Of a stretch of 64,000 bases of DNA, positions 15,067-22,848 are shown in pieces. The position numbers were made by a program, and so were the translations under genes. The stretch is taken from the NCBI GenBank assembly GCA_902362715.1, contig CABIXN010000002.1, forward strand, positions 558,001 through 622,000, given 5' to 3'. Origin of the DNA: Lachnospiraceae bacterium (GTDB lineage: Bacteria > Bacillota > Clostridia > Lachnospirales > Lachnospiraceae). Under the pieces are notes generated by a model that searched no databases, was not told where the DNA came from, and was given only the letters and a program-made list of their open reading frames with translations. How positions within the stretch are numbered: the first letter of the stretch is position 1; each line of letters starts with the position of its first letter.

Positions 15067-15084
15067 GATACTATTTTGATACTA
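15063..15084. repeat. Tandem 11-bp repeat at the chromosome/mobile DNA junction
   Basis: TTTTGATACTA occurs twice head to tail (15063-15073, 15074-15084). It begins in the T run of the tuf terminator and covers the stop codon of the integrase stub. Attachment-site cores of tyrosine recombinases often lie beside the int gene, so this may mark an old att core. That role is inferred only. Confidence 0.5.
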
Positions 15085-15238
15085 TTAACTGATTTAACTT
15101 TTCTGCTACTTCTCCATGTTTATTTGGATATAGATGTCCATATGTGTTATTTACCATTTGGACGGTATCCCCAATTCTTTCCGCTATCAGGTGGGGAGTA
15201 AACCCCATATCAATCAACAGTGATACGTGGGAATGCCG
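15071..15238 (-). pseudogene. Tyrosine recombinase (integrase), C-terminal remnant
   Basis: Reading the minus strand from 15238 gives RHSHVSLLIDMGF..., then LIAERIGDTVQMVNNTYGHLYP and a short tail ending LIVSK-stop: 55 residues. This is the end of a phage/ICE-type integrase catalytic domain, with the second catalytic Arg-His box at the broken edge and the nucleophilic Tyr in NNTYGHLYP. The codon just upstream of the Arg is TAA, and no catalytic domain continues beyond it. About 300 N-terminal residues are missing. It is probably a relic of an older element or the split part of an integrase gene disrupted by the ICE. Confidence 0.85.
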
Positions 15239-15253
15239 TTACGGTATAATAAC

Positions 15254-15300
15254 GACAAACAGAAAAAGCCTTTATTTTCAAGGGGTTTGAGCGTTTGTCG
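15254..15300. repeat. Inverted repeat near the ICE left end
   Basis: ACGACAAAC (15253-15261) and GTTTGTCGT (15293-15301) are 9-bp inverted arms separated by about 31 bases. Lying just inside the junction, they may be recombinase or accessory-factor binding sites of the element end, or a transcript hairpin. Confidence 0.4.
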
Positions 15301-15355
15301 TCTTTTATTCAATTCCTTTTCCAAGTTGAAAATTGACGAAAACTATAAAGAAAAA

Positions 15356-15464
15356 AGGAGGCTGTTTTATTAACGACAAAATTTAATAGTGCCAGCGGTC
15401 CGGCTTTATGTCTGACCGCTGGTTGCCGTGGGCGTTTCACTTTTATAGGTGGACGCCCTTTTTT
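15356..15464 (+). promoter_or_regulatory. Possible leader-peptide attenuator before the first ICE gene
   Basis: A strong AAGGAGG site (15356-15362) has no gene behind it, only a minimal frame ATT-AAC-GAC-AAA-ATT-TAA (15369-15386). Immediately downstream are a perfect 9-bp stem CCAGCGGTC/GACCGCTGG (15392-15400/15414-15422) and a terminator-like hairpin GGGCGT/ACGCCC (15430-15435/15453-15458) with six T. This is the layout of translation-coupled attenuation. The function is inferred. Confidence 0.45.
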
Positions 15465-15495
15465 CATACTCATTTTCGAGAGAAAGGAGATCCAC

Positions 15496-16017
15496 ATGGA
15501 ATTAAACGAAATGGAAAAAAAGCTGCTCTTTCAAGTGGAGGGCGATTATCAGACAAAGATCCTGAATGAACTTTATATGACCGTGCGGTATTCAAATAAT
15601 TCCGAACAGCGGGAGGCGGCAGAAGGTCTTATGGCAAAACTTCGTGTTCTGTCAAATGCAGAGTGCATGGACTTGGTAAAAGATATTCAGAAGAATTACC
15701 GTCTGCCCTATCCAGCCCGGACGATTGGAGAAAAGATCGCCGAGGCCAGACAACAATCAGGGGCAGAAAAATTGAAGGGGCATGACATCATGGCACTTGA
15801 ACGCTTTGATCCAGAAGTAAAGCACATGATCGTCTTTGATGTATTGTCTTACGATTCCCCTGTTGGCGACAAAGGCGATAAGATGCGCTTGTTCCTTACA
15901 GATGCCGGCTATCAGAAATTTTTAGAGAGCCAGGAACGGGGCGAAGTGAAACTGAAAAACCATGCGAAGGTCTCTGACGGTCATCTCCATTATGACCGCA
16001 GGGATCATGCCTTGTAA
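15496..16017 (+). CDS. Conserved ICE protein of unknown function
   Basis: 173 residues, start ATG 15496 after GAAAGGAGA. No family was recognised. The protein is soluble and charged, with an N-terminal helical half and a C-terminal part in which ALERFDPEVKHMIVFDVLSYDSP and VKLKNHAKVSDGHLHYD stand out. There is no signal peptide or membrane segment. As the first gene of the ICE, 30 bases before the replication initiator and behind a possible attenuator, it may belong to replication or its regulation; that is context only. Confidence 0.6.
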   Translation: MELNEMEKKLLFQVEGDYQTKILNELYMTVRYSNNSEQREAAEGLMAKLRVLSNAECMDLVKDIQKNYRLPYPARTIGEKIAEARQQSGAEKLKGHDIMALERFDPEVKHMIVFDVLSYDSPVGDKGDKMRLFLTDAGYQKFLESQERGEVKLKNHAKVSDGHLHYDRRDHAL

Positions 16018-16046
16018 CGGAATAGTCGAAGAAAGGAGGCGGTACA

Positions 16047-16919
16047 ATGGCAGTATTCCGTGTAGAGAAAACAAAGGACTTTACGATAATGAGCAATCAC
16101 CATCTGCGCAATACGGAGTTGTCCTTAAAGGCAAAGGGGCTTTTATCACTTATGTTGTCGCTGCCGGAAGATTGGGATTATACCACAAAGGGACTCGCCC
16201 ATATCTGCAAGGATGGTGTGGATTCTATCACTACTGCCCTGAAGGAACTGGAGCGGCATGGTTATCTCACCAGACAGCGCCTCCGCTATGATAACGGGCA
16301 GTTGGGAGACATTGAATATACGATCCATGAGCAGCCTGTAAGTACCGAAAACACAGGGCTTTCACCTAAACGGGAAAATCCAAGACAGGTAAAACCAGAA
16401 CAGGCAAAACCTAAACAGGCGGAACCTGAACAGGAAAATCCGGCACAATTAAATACTAATCCATTAAAAACAAAAAAATCAAAAAAAGATAAATCAATAA
16501 CTTATCCATCAATCTATCCGGCAGAGCCGGAAGCGGCAAACCGCACGGATGGGATGGATCGGATAGAGCTGATAGAAGCCTATCGTGAAATCATCAAAGA
16601 AAATATTGAATATGACTTACTGGTCTTACGGTATGGCAGGGAACGTTTGGATGAAGCCCTTGAACTTATGCTTGAAGTGATTTTGTCGAAACGCCCTTAC
16701 ATTCGCATTGCCGGAGATGATTTTCCGAGGGAAATCGTCAAGAGCCGGTTCCTGAAGATCAATTCCGGCCACTTAGAGTATGTCTTTGACTGTATCGACA
16801 AGAACACAACGAAGGTCGGAAACATCAAAGCGTATCTGCTGGCGGCGCTGTATAATGCCCCGGCTACAATGGACAGCTATTACCGTGCCGAGGTCAATCA
16901 CGACCTGTACGGCTGTTAG
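16047..16919 (+). CDS. RepA-like replication initiator with helix-turn-helix and DUF6017-type C-terminus
   Basis: 290 residues. Residues 1-95 (FRVEKTKDFTIMSNHHLRN, then LSLKAKGLLSLMLSLPEDWDYT and GLAHICKDGVDSITTALKEL) form the winged-helix domain typical of RepA_N/plasmid replisome-organiser proteins. A low-complexity linker of repeated KPEQ/PKQ units follows (about 110-150). The C-terminal domain (about 165-290; IELIEAYREIIKENIEYD, then IKAYLLAALYNAP) is of the DUF6017 type. It probably initiates replication of the excised ICE. Start ATG 16047 after AAGGAGGCGG. Confidence 0.8.
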   Translation: MAVFRVEKTKDFTIMSNHHLRNTELSLKAKGLLSLMLSLPEDWDYTTKGLAHICKDGVDSITTALKELERHGYLTRQRLRYDNGQLGDIEYTIHEQPVSTENTGLSPKRENPRQVKPEQAKPKQAEPEQENPAQLNTNPLKTKKSKKDKSITYPSIYPAEPEAANRTDGMDRIELIEAYREIIKENIEYDLLVLRYGRERLDEALELMLEVILSKRPYIRIAGDDFPREIVKSRFLKINSGHLEYVFDCIDKNTTKVGNIKAYLLAALYNAPATMDSYYRAEVNHDLYGC

Positions 16920-16970
16920 GCACCTTTGGGTGTCTTTTTTCATTTCATCACAGGAAGGAGGCAAAGCACA

Positions 16971-17009
16971 ATGAAAAGAAACACTGTGCCGGTACTATGC
17001 CCGGCGTAA
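16971..17009 (+). CDS. Possible 12-residue leader peptide
   Basis: The strong site GGAAGGAGG (16952-16962) is correctly spaced for the ATG at 16971, which encodes only MKRNTVPVLCPA before TAA. The start of the Toprim gene (16997) lies inside this mini-gene in another frame and has no site of its own. The mini-gene may serve to couple translation. No protein function is implied. Confidence 0.35.
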   Translation: MKRNTVPVLCPA

Positions 17010-17977
17010 CCAAAGAACAGATTCAGGCAGCGCGGGAAGCTGACTTGTTTACTTACCTGCAATTCCATGAACCCGGCGTGCTGAAACAGGATGGACCTAA
17101 TTTCCGGCATAAGGAGCATGACAGTCTGGTATATGTGACCGGGAAAAGGTACTGGTACTGGAACAGCCGCGGACGGAGTATCAATGCGCTGGACTACCTG
17201 ATCCAGATTCGGGGATATGGTCTTGTGGATGCGGTTCATGCTCTGGTAGGTGGCGAAATCCCACAGGAACCGGCTTACCGAAGTACGGCAGAAATACAGG
17301 TATCAAAAGAGCCGGAAAAGAAAACATTCGCTCTCCCCTGGGCCAGACGTTGCGCGACCGCTGCGGTCTTCTATTTGCAGAAACGGGGGATCAGCTCAGA
17401 AGTCATTCGCCAGTGTTTACAAGCCGGGATTTTTTACGAAGCCCGGTATCATGGAGAACCGGTTTGTGTGTTTGTTGGGAAAGATGATTCCGGGAAAGCG
17501 AAGTTTGCCTGTATGCGCAGTATCAGCGGCAATCTCAAAAAGGATGTCTATGGCAGCGACAAAGGATATAACTTTTGTTATCCCCCGCAAAGTCCGGGCA
17601 GCCGGCATGTGGCAGTCTTTGAAGCTCCTATTGATGCGCTTTCCCATGCGACACTTCAAGAGCTGGAGGGATGGAAATGGAATGGTTATCGCTTGTCTTT
17701 GGGCGGTACTTCCCATGTGGCGCTGACTTCTTTCCTGGAACGCCACCCGGAGATACGGCGTGTTACCCTTTATATGGACCACGACCTTGCCGGATTTGTC
17801 AATGCCCGGAAAATCAAGACCATGCTTCACGAGGATAAACGTTTCCGTCATATCCGGGTAAGTGTCAACCCTCCCCGGATGGGAAAAGATTACAATGAGA
17901 AATTGCTGCTGGTTCGGGAACAACTGCAAACCAGCCAGCACCAACGCCGCCCAAAAGAGGCGGCTGTTTCAATTTAG
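16997..17977 (+). CDS. Toprim-domain primase-like protein (DUF3991 type)
   Basis: 326 residues. The N-terminal part (TKEQIQAAREADLFTYLQFHEPGVLKQ, then YWYWNSRGRSINALDYLIQIRG) is the DUF3991-like, primase/helicase-associated segment. The C-terminal part contains the Toprim signature: a catalytic Glu in VAVFEAPIDALS and the Asp pair in RRVTLYMDHDLAG. Such proteins in Tn1549-like ICEs are thought to prime or process DNA during transfer and replication. The ATG at 16997 is the only usable start in this frame; the ribosome binding site is 35 bases upstream, before a tiny overlapping ORF. Confidence 0.78.
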   Translation: MPGVTKEQIQAAREADLFTYLQFHEPGVLKQDGPNFRHKEHDSLVYVTGKRYWYWNSRGRSINALDYLIQIRGYGLVDAVHALVGGEIPQEPAYRSTAEIQVSKEPEKKTFALPWARRCATAAVFYLQKRGISSEVIRQCLQAGIFYEARYHGEPVCVFVGKDDSGKAKFACMRSISGNLKKDVYGSDKGYNFCYPPQSPGSRHVAVFEAPIDALSHATLQELEGWKWNGYRLSLGGTSHVALTSFLERHPEIRRVTLYMDHDLAGFVNARKIKTMLHEDKRFRHIRVSVNPPRMGKDYNEKLLLVREQLQTSQHQRRPKEAAVSI

Positions 17978-17990
17978 GGAGGATTTCAAC

Positions 17991-18215
17991 ATGAATGGAT
18001 CTCAACATATCTGCTTTACAGACAGCGCCGGAAAAGCGCTGTTTTCCATTCCCGACAATGGTTTACTCTGCCTGTTCTATGGAAACGGGGACAGGCACTT
18101 TGCTGTTTGTCATCGTCTGGATGACACCCATGCAGAAATTGACGGGGTAAATTATTCGATGCCGGACTTTGCCAAAAGGATGAAACACAACCAGATCAGC
18201 TTTGCCCCGGCATAA
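17991..18215 (+). CDS. Small conserved ICE protein
   Basis: 74 residues (MNGSQHICFTDSAGKALFSI...), start ATG 17991 after GGGAGGATTTC. It follows the Toprim gene by 13 bases and precedes an HTH gene. The sequence looks like a small beta-rich soluble domain. No family is recognised and no function is proposed. Confidence 0.6.
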   Translation: MNGSQHICFTDSAGKALFSIPDNGLLCLFYGNGDRHFAVCHRLDDTHAEIDGVNYSMPDFAKRMKHNQISFAPA

Positions 18216-18247
18216 GGCTGGAAAACAAATAACAGGAGGATTTGAAA

Positions 18248-18529
18248 ATGAAAAAAATTGAAAATACCGCTTTGCAGATGATTGCCGAGGCTTCCCGGTG
18301 TCCAGACTACGGCCCCGATATGGTTAAATCGCTGATGAAAAAGCTGGACATGAACGAAAAGGGCTTTGCGCTTTTGATGAATGTTGCCCCATCCACAGTG
18401 CGTCTTTGGACCAGCGGAGCTGCACAGCCTTGCGGCACAGCAAAACGCCTCATGCAGATTTATGAAACCGGTCCGGAGATTGTCGGCAAGATTGCCGGCG
18501 GGCAGCTACCGGCAGATGGGAGGGATTGA
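18248..18529 (+). CDS. Small helix-turn-helix DNA-binding protein
   Basis: 93 residues from ATG 18248 (site AGGAGGA). An in-frame TTG six bases upstream is too close to the site. Residues 30-75 (KLDMNEKGFALLMNVAPSTV, then RLWTSGAAQPCGTAKRLMQIYE) read as an XRE/HigA-like helix-turn-helix, of the kind seen in antitoxin-type regulators. No toxin partner is visible beside it. It may regulate ICE genes. Confidence 0.65.
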   Translation: MKKIENTALQMIAEASRCPDYGPDMVKSLMKKLDMNEKGFALLMNVAPSTVRLWTSGAAQPCGTAKRLMQIYETGPEIVGKIAGGQLPADGRD

Positions 18530-18533
18530 TTAA

Positions 18534-18611
18534 ATGGCGGGGACAGATAGCCAGCCGTTTGCGGAAAATGAGCAGGTCAAAGAGCTGCTTCACATGAAAG
18601 GAGGAATTTGA
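18534..18611 (+). CDS. Very small ORF, 25 residues
   Basis: ATG at 18534 encodes MAGTDSQPFAENEQVKELLH and five more residues. It fills the gap between two genes, and its last codons include the ribosome binding site (AAAGGAGG) of the next gene. The preceding AGATGGGAGGGATTG could serve as its own site. It may be a coupling peptide or chance. Confidence 0.35.
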   Translation: MAGTDSQPFAENEQVKELLHMKGGI

Positions 18612-19514
18612 TTGAATCAGGAACCACTACCGCAGATTCATTTGATCCGTGATACAGACTTATCCGTCTTTGCGTATGAGCTCCATATTTTTGCCGGAGA
18701 TTTTCTTAGGGAATGCGAATTCAATATGCGTTCTCTGGCGACAAATACCGGGGCTGATTCCATTGCCATCATGGGGAAAAATCACATGTGGCTTTCCGAC
18801 GCCTTGTTTGCTTATTGTTCTACGGCGGATCTTCATCAAATGATCTCAACAACGGAGTTTATCGGAGCGAGGGCTTTCCTGTTTCATACGGACCGCAGAG
18901 AGGGCGGTCACTTGTACGGGGATGTCCTAATGATGGATTTAGGCACGCTGCGGCAGGATATAAAAAGAAATATCCTCTATCCCTGCGGCGTCAATGTCGA
19001 ACGCAAAGGTGGTTCAGCAGCTATGGTCAGCCTGAAAGAATGGACTGAAATGGAGCTTTACGAAAAAGATGCTCTGAAAAGTTGGGGATTTTCTTATGCC
19101 CCGAATCAAGTTACGGAATGGCAGTACCACTATTCCACGATGTTCAGACAGTGGATGGATCAGGCATTTCGTTATATGCCCCAGGATTTAGAAGAACGCC
19201 TGAATATGCAATATATGGAGGCAGCCCAGAACCCGGATATGGATAAGTACCGCATACCACAGGGAACGGCAAAGCAGATGCTTCTTTATGACGAAGCCCC
19301 TGTGTATCGCCTTCTTCCATCCGGTTCGGAGAAAATTGCGCCCATCGCGGCAATCTCTACGGGCTTGTGGTATGAAAATTACCGGGAGTTTGCCATTGCA
19401 CCAGAGGATTTAGGCGCTTTGGACAAACTGATCCGCAGGGAAACCGACCGGCTCACAGGAAACCTCCCACAACTTTACAAAAACGAAGAACGCCGCCCTG
19501 CCCCGGAGCGATAA
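18612..19514 (+). CDS. Conserved ICE protein of unknown function
   Basis: 300 residues, start TTG 18612 behind AAAGGAGGAATTTGA. Soluble, acidic, without signal peptide or membrane helix. A conserved-looking core (FLRECEFNMRSLATNTGADS, then HQMISTTEFIGARAFLFHTD) gives no recognised fold. It sits between the HTH gene and the LPD1 protein, within an apparently cotranscribed run. Confidence 0.6.
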   Translation: MNQEPLPQIHLIRDTDLSVFAYELHIFAGDFLRECEFNMRSLATNTGADSIAIMGKNHMWLSDALFAYCSTADLHQMISTTEFIGARAFLFHTDRREGGHLYGDVLMMDLGTLRQDIKRNILYPCGVNVERKGGSAAMVSLKEWTEMELYEKDALKSWGFSYAPNQVTEWQYHYSTMFRQWMDQAFRYMPQDLEERLNMQYMEAAQNPDMDKYRIPQGTAKQMLLYDEAPVYRLLPSGSEKIAPIAAISTGLWYENYREFAIAPEDLGALDKLIRRETDRLTGNLPQLYKNEERRPAPER

Positions 19515-19544
19515 GAATTCTACACTGACTGGAGGTGATGAAGA

Positions 19545-21569
19545 TTGGCAGGAGTGCATGAAGATTTCGGCGAAAAGATCGGTGGTGCGAAAAAAGACTT
19601 GTGGAAAGACCGCGGGCTGTATGCGGATGATCTGGAAGCCATGAATGAGCGCGAAGCCGAAAAATTTGTGAAAAAGGATAATGTCTGGAAAAAGCCGGAC
19701 TATGCAGCCATGCTGGAGGAAGGGATTCCTCTTGGCGTGGTCTATTTTATCAAAAAAGCGAGGGACGGCTTAAACGCTTCCCCTCAGTATTACCGCACGG
19801 ATGACACCCCGGAAAAACGGACTGCGAGACAAAAGGAATATATAAAAACAGTCCGGGAATTGCAGGCAGTGCTTTCAGATGTCCGTACTGTGGAGGATAC
19901 TGTGAGAGCCTATGACCGCTTTTTCGTTGACAATGGATATTTAGAAAAGGTACAGGGCTGGGGAAGCGGAATCCATTACCGGGCAACGAAAAAGGGACAG
20001 GACAATCCCGTGATCACAAACAAATTGTCCAATACCATGCTGATCCGCTCGGCTGAATATTTTGAGCGCAACTTTACTCAGAAAGCAAAAAAGGAACAGT
20101 TTTGTGTTTCCAAAGAGCAGAAAATACCGAAAGGTTATGCGATCCACTTCAACGACGGGAAACATACCTATTCTAAAAATGAGGACTGGAAACCCGGTAC
20201 CTACTATGTGACAAAAGGCTATTCGATCCTGCGGACCAATTTTGAGACCAAAGAAGCTGCCCTGAAATGGGTGCAGGAACTTGCCAAAGGCAGGAACAAA
20301 AACGGAAAGATCCGGTTTGTCCCTCCCCAGCTCGCCCATGTCAAACGTACCGGGCCGGATTACCGGAATGGTGTGGAGATCACCGGACAGCATTATCTTG
20401 ATACCTTTGGGTTTCGCGGCGGCGAGTTTGGAAACTGGATGAACCAGAACGACCGTCAGACCTCCCTTAACATGGGATTTGAAGCACTAAAGGATCTGGC
20501 GTCAGCCCTTAAGATCAGCGATAAAGATATTGCTTATCAGGGAACGCTTGCTATCGCTTTTGGTGCAAGAGGCAGCGGCAATGCTGCGGCTCATTATGAA
20601 CCTTTGCGTACAGTCATCAATCTTACGAAAATGCACGGAGCCGGTTCGCTGGCACATGAATGGTGGCATGGACTTGACGATTATCTTGGTACAAAGATGG
20701 GCGCAAAAGGGATGCTGTCAGAACAGCCCCGCCTCTATGCGCCGTTCCAAAAACTCATTGACACCATGAAGTATAAACCGGAAACACCGGAACAGGCAGC
20801 AAAGCGCACGGAAGCACAAACAGAACGCACCCGGAAAAATGCAGCAAGCTGGCTGGATTCCTCGGTTCTTGCTTCCCTGAAACGGTATGGCAATGAGGAA
20901 CAGATGGAAACCTACGCAGTCTTGCGGGAAGCATTTTTGTCCGGCGAACCCGGCTCTGTGGAACAGATCAGCGCATTTAAAAAGAATGTTACCGGCCGGG
21001 TAATTCCCAAAAGTGAACGGGAACGGCTGGAAATTTTTGAGCGTATGCTTTCCGGGATGCAGGCGCAGGAAGCTCCGCAGATTGGACGGACGGAAACTGA
21101 TTTTTACCGTAATTCGGTACGCATGGGAAAAGAATGTGAAAAAGACGGCGGTTATTGGGACAGCAACGTGGAAATGACAGCCAGAGCCTTTGCCTGTTAT
21201 ATCAAGGACAAACTGCCCTACACATCGGATTATCTGGCAGGCCATGCCGACTGTGCCCTTACCCTGGTTTCCGGTAAAGGCGGAGAAATGGAGGTATTGA
21301 AAGCCTTCCCTGTGGGGGAAGAACGCCGTGCGATCAACGCTGTTTTTGACGAGATTATTCAGGATTTGAAACGGGAACAGCTATTGACCCATGCCGATGT
21401 AACGCTTCCCCTCTCTGTTTCTGAACTTCGTGAGGCAGCGGACGGTCAGCTATCCATGTTCGGCGTCGGCCGTCCTTCCGTGATGGATCAGCTTGCGGCA
21501 AACAGACCGGCAGATAAAAAATCACCGGCACAGACGGTTTCCAGAAAAAACCATGAGCCGGAAATATAG
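19545..21569 (+). CDS. LPD1-type large polyvalent-associated protein with HEWWH metalloprotease-like motif
   Basis: 674 residues, TTG start at 19545 after GGAGGTGATGAAG. The central region resembles the large polyvalent protein-associated domain 1 (FGFRGGEFGNWMNQNDRQT, then LNMGFEALKDLASAL). It contains H371-E-W-W-H375 in GAGSLAHEWWHGLDDYLG, a zincin-like HExxH site, with a later conserved glutamate-containing block (about 535-560). Family members are common on clostridial ICEs and phages; a substrate is not known. Near the C-terminus (residues 643-654) it carries the motif RPSVMDQLAANR shared with seven other ICE proteins. Confidence 0.72.
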   Translation: MAGVHEDFGEKIGGAKKDLWKDRGLYADDLEAMNEREAEKFVKKDNVWKKPDYAAMLEEGIPLGVVYFIKKARDGLNASPQYYRTDDTPEKRTARQKEYIKTVRELQAVLSDVRTVEDTVRAYDRFFVDNGYLEKVQGWGSGIHYRATKKGQDNPVITNKLSNTMLIRSAEYFERNFTQKAKKEQFCVSKEQKIPKGYAIHFNDGKHTYSKNEDWKPGTYYVTKGYSILRTNFETKEAALKWVQELAKGRNKNGKIRFVPPQLAHVKRTGPDYRNGVEITGQHYLDTFGFRGGEFGNWMNQNDRQTSLNMGFEALKDLASALKISDKDIAYQGTLAIAFGARGSGNAAAHYEPLRTVINLTKMHGAGSLAHEWWHGLDDYLGTKMGAKGMLSEQPRLYAPFQKLIDTMKYKPETPEQAAKRTEAQTERTRKNAASWLDSSVLASLKRYGNEEQMETYAVLREAFLSGEPGSVEQISAFKKNVTGRVIPKSERERLEIFERMLSGMQAQEAPQIGRTETDFYRNSVRMGKECEKDGGYWDSNVEMTARAFACYIKDKLPYTSDYLAGHADCALTLVSGKGGEMEVLKAFPVGEERRAINAVFDEIIQDLKREQLLTHADVTLPLSVSELREAADGQLSMFGVGRPSVMDQLAANRPADKKSPAQTVSRKNHEPEI

Positions 21570-21587
21570 CAGGAGGTGAACAGCATT

Positions 21588-22418
21588 TTGGAAGAAAACA
21601 GGGATTACCATGCCTACCGGTATGGCGACCACTTGACGCCGGGATCAGAGCTTAAAATAGAACACAGCGTAGTTTGTGAAAATGTGGACATTTCTACTCT
21701 GATCACAATGGGAACAGATAGCCTAGAAGCTATGCGCCAAGGAAGTATCGACGGGGAGCAGAAAGCCTATGAAATCGTAGTAGCTGCCGCAAAACAGTGG
21801 GAACAGCAGGCAGCGGCAACACAGACGATCAACCGGGCTTTGGAATATCTTCGTACACCGGAGATTGAACATACCGGCAACCAGTGGAAAGACACCGATA
21901 ACTGGAGGGCGGATCAGAAAATCAGCAACCGGGTCTATCAGATGACCTGCAGTATTTGGGAAGATACGAAATATGACAGAGAAACCAAACAGAGTGTTCC
22001 GATTGCCTGGTATGTGACATGGGAAGTCCGTATTCATTCCCCGAAGCAGGGATATGGAGCAAAGATTGCCGGACAAAACCAGAAACGATATACAGATAAG
22101 AACGCAGCCATAAAATACCTGGATGGGCGAAAGAAAGCCTATTCCCATTTATTCACGGAAATTTCCCCGCCAATCCCGAAAGAATATGAGCACCATTTTA
22201 TGGTTCACGGTACTCTTTTACCTGGCTATACGGTTGAAGGACTGGAACAGGCCAAAACGGAACATGCCGCCGCCGAGGTTTCGGAGGGCGGTATTTTTAC
22301 ACCCGAAAACCAGGAGAAGCCTTCCGTCCTGGGGAAGCTCTCTGTGGCAAAAACTCAGGAAAAAACGCCAACCACTCCCGGTACGGCAATGAAAAAGAAG
22401 GAGGATATACAATTATGA
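21588..22418 (+). CDS. Conserved ICE accessory protein
   Basis: 276 residues from TTG 21588 (AGGAGGTG at 21571-21578). The GTG at 21576 overlaps that site and is unlikely to be used. The N-terminus (DYHAYRYGDHLTPGSELKIE) and middle (WYVTWEVRIHSPKQGYG... KYLDGRKKAYSHLFTEISPPIP) resemble no family I can name with confidence. Residues 244-255 (KPSVLGKLSVAK) match the shared C-terminal motif. It overlaps the next gene by four bases. Confidence 0.62.
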   Translation: MEENRDYHAYRYGDHLTPGSELKIEHSVVCENVDISTLITMGTDSLEAMRQGSIDGEQKAYEIVVAAAKQWEQQAAATQTINRALEYLRTPEIEHTGNQWKDTDNWRADQKISNRVYQMTCSIWEDTKYDRETKQSVPIAWYVTWEVRIHSPKQGYGAKIAGQNQKRYTDKNAAIKYLDGRKKAYSHLFTEISPPIPKEYEHHFMVHGTLLPGYTVEGLEQAKTEHAAAEVSEGGIFTPENQEKPSVLGKLSVAKTQEKTPTTPGTAMKKKEDIQL

Positions 22419-22831
22419 AAGTGTTAATGGTAGAGCCGGGCAAGTCCCCTTATGCTGCGGAGATCGAAAGTGGTCTGAAATCCTTGCAGGCGGCAGTGGG
22501 CGGAGATATTCAGGCGGTCTATCCGTATGAGGACCCGGTGGCTCTGATCTGCAATGAAGAAGGCAAGCTGATGGGGCTGCCTTTGAACCGAGCTCTCTTT
22601 GACGATGACGGTCACATCTATGATATTGTGTCCGGGAATTTTCTGATCGTTGGTCTTGGCGAGGAAAATTTTACAGACCTTTCCCCGGATCTGATGGAGA
22701 AATATGGGGAGCAATTCAAGTACCCTGAAAAATTTGCAAGGCTTGCCGGCGAGATCATTGCAGTCAAGCAGCCTGCAACCAATGAGCACCGGGAAAAACC
22801 GATGATGCACCATTCCGGCCCGGATTTGTAG
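22415..22831 (+). CDS. DUF3846 domain protein
   Basis: 138 residues, ATG 22415 after AAGGAGG. The pattern MKVLMVEPGKSPYAAEIESG ... LKSLQAAVGGDIQAVYPYED ... GLPLNRALFDDDGHIYDIVSGNFLIVG is characteristic of DUF3846, a small domain common in clostridial ICEs and phages and of unknown function. Members often neighbour antirestriction or replication proteins. Overlaps the gene before it. Confidence 0.75.
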   Translation: MKVLMVEPGKSPYAAEIESGLKSLQAAVGGDIQAVYPYEDPVALICNEEGKLMGLPLNRALFDDDGHIYDIVSGNFLIVGLGEENFTDLSPDLMEKYGEQFKYPEKFARLAGEIIAVKQPATNEHREKPMMHHSGPDL

Positions 22832-22848
22832 AAAGAAAGGAGCCAATT

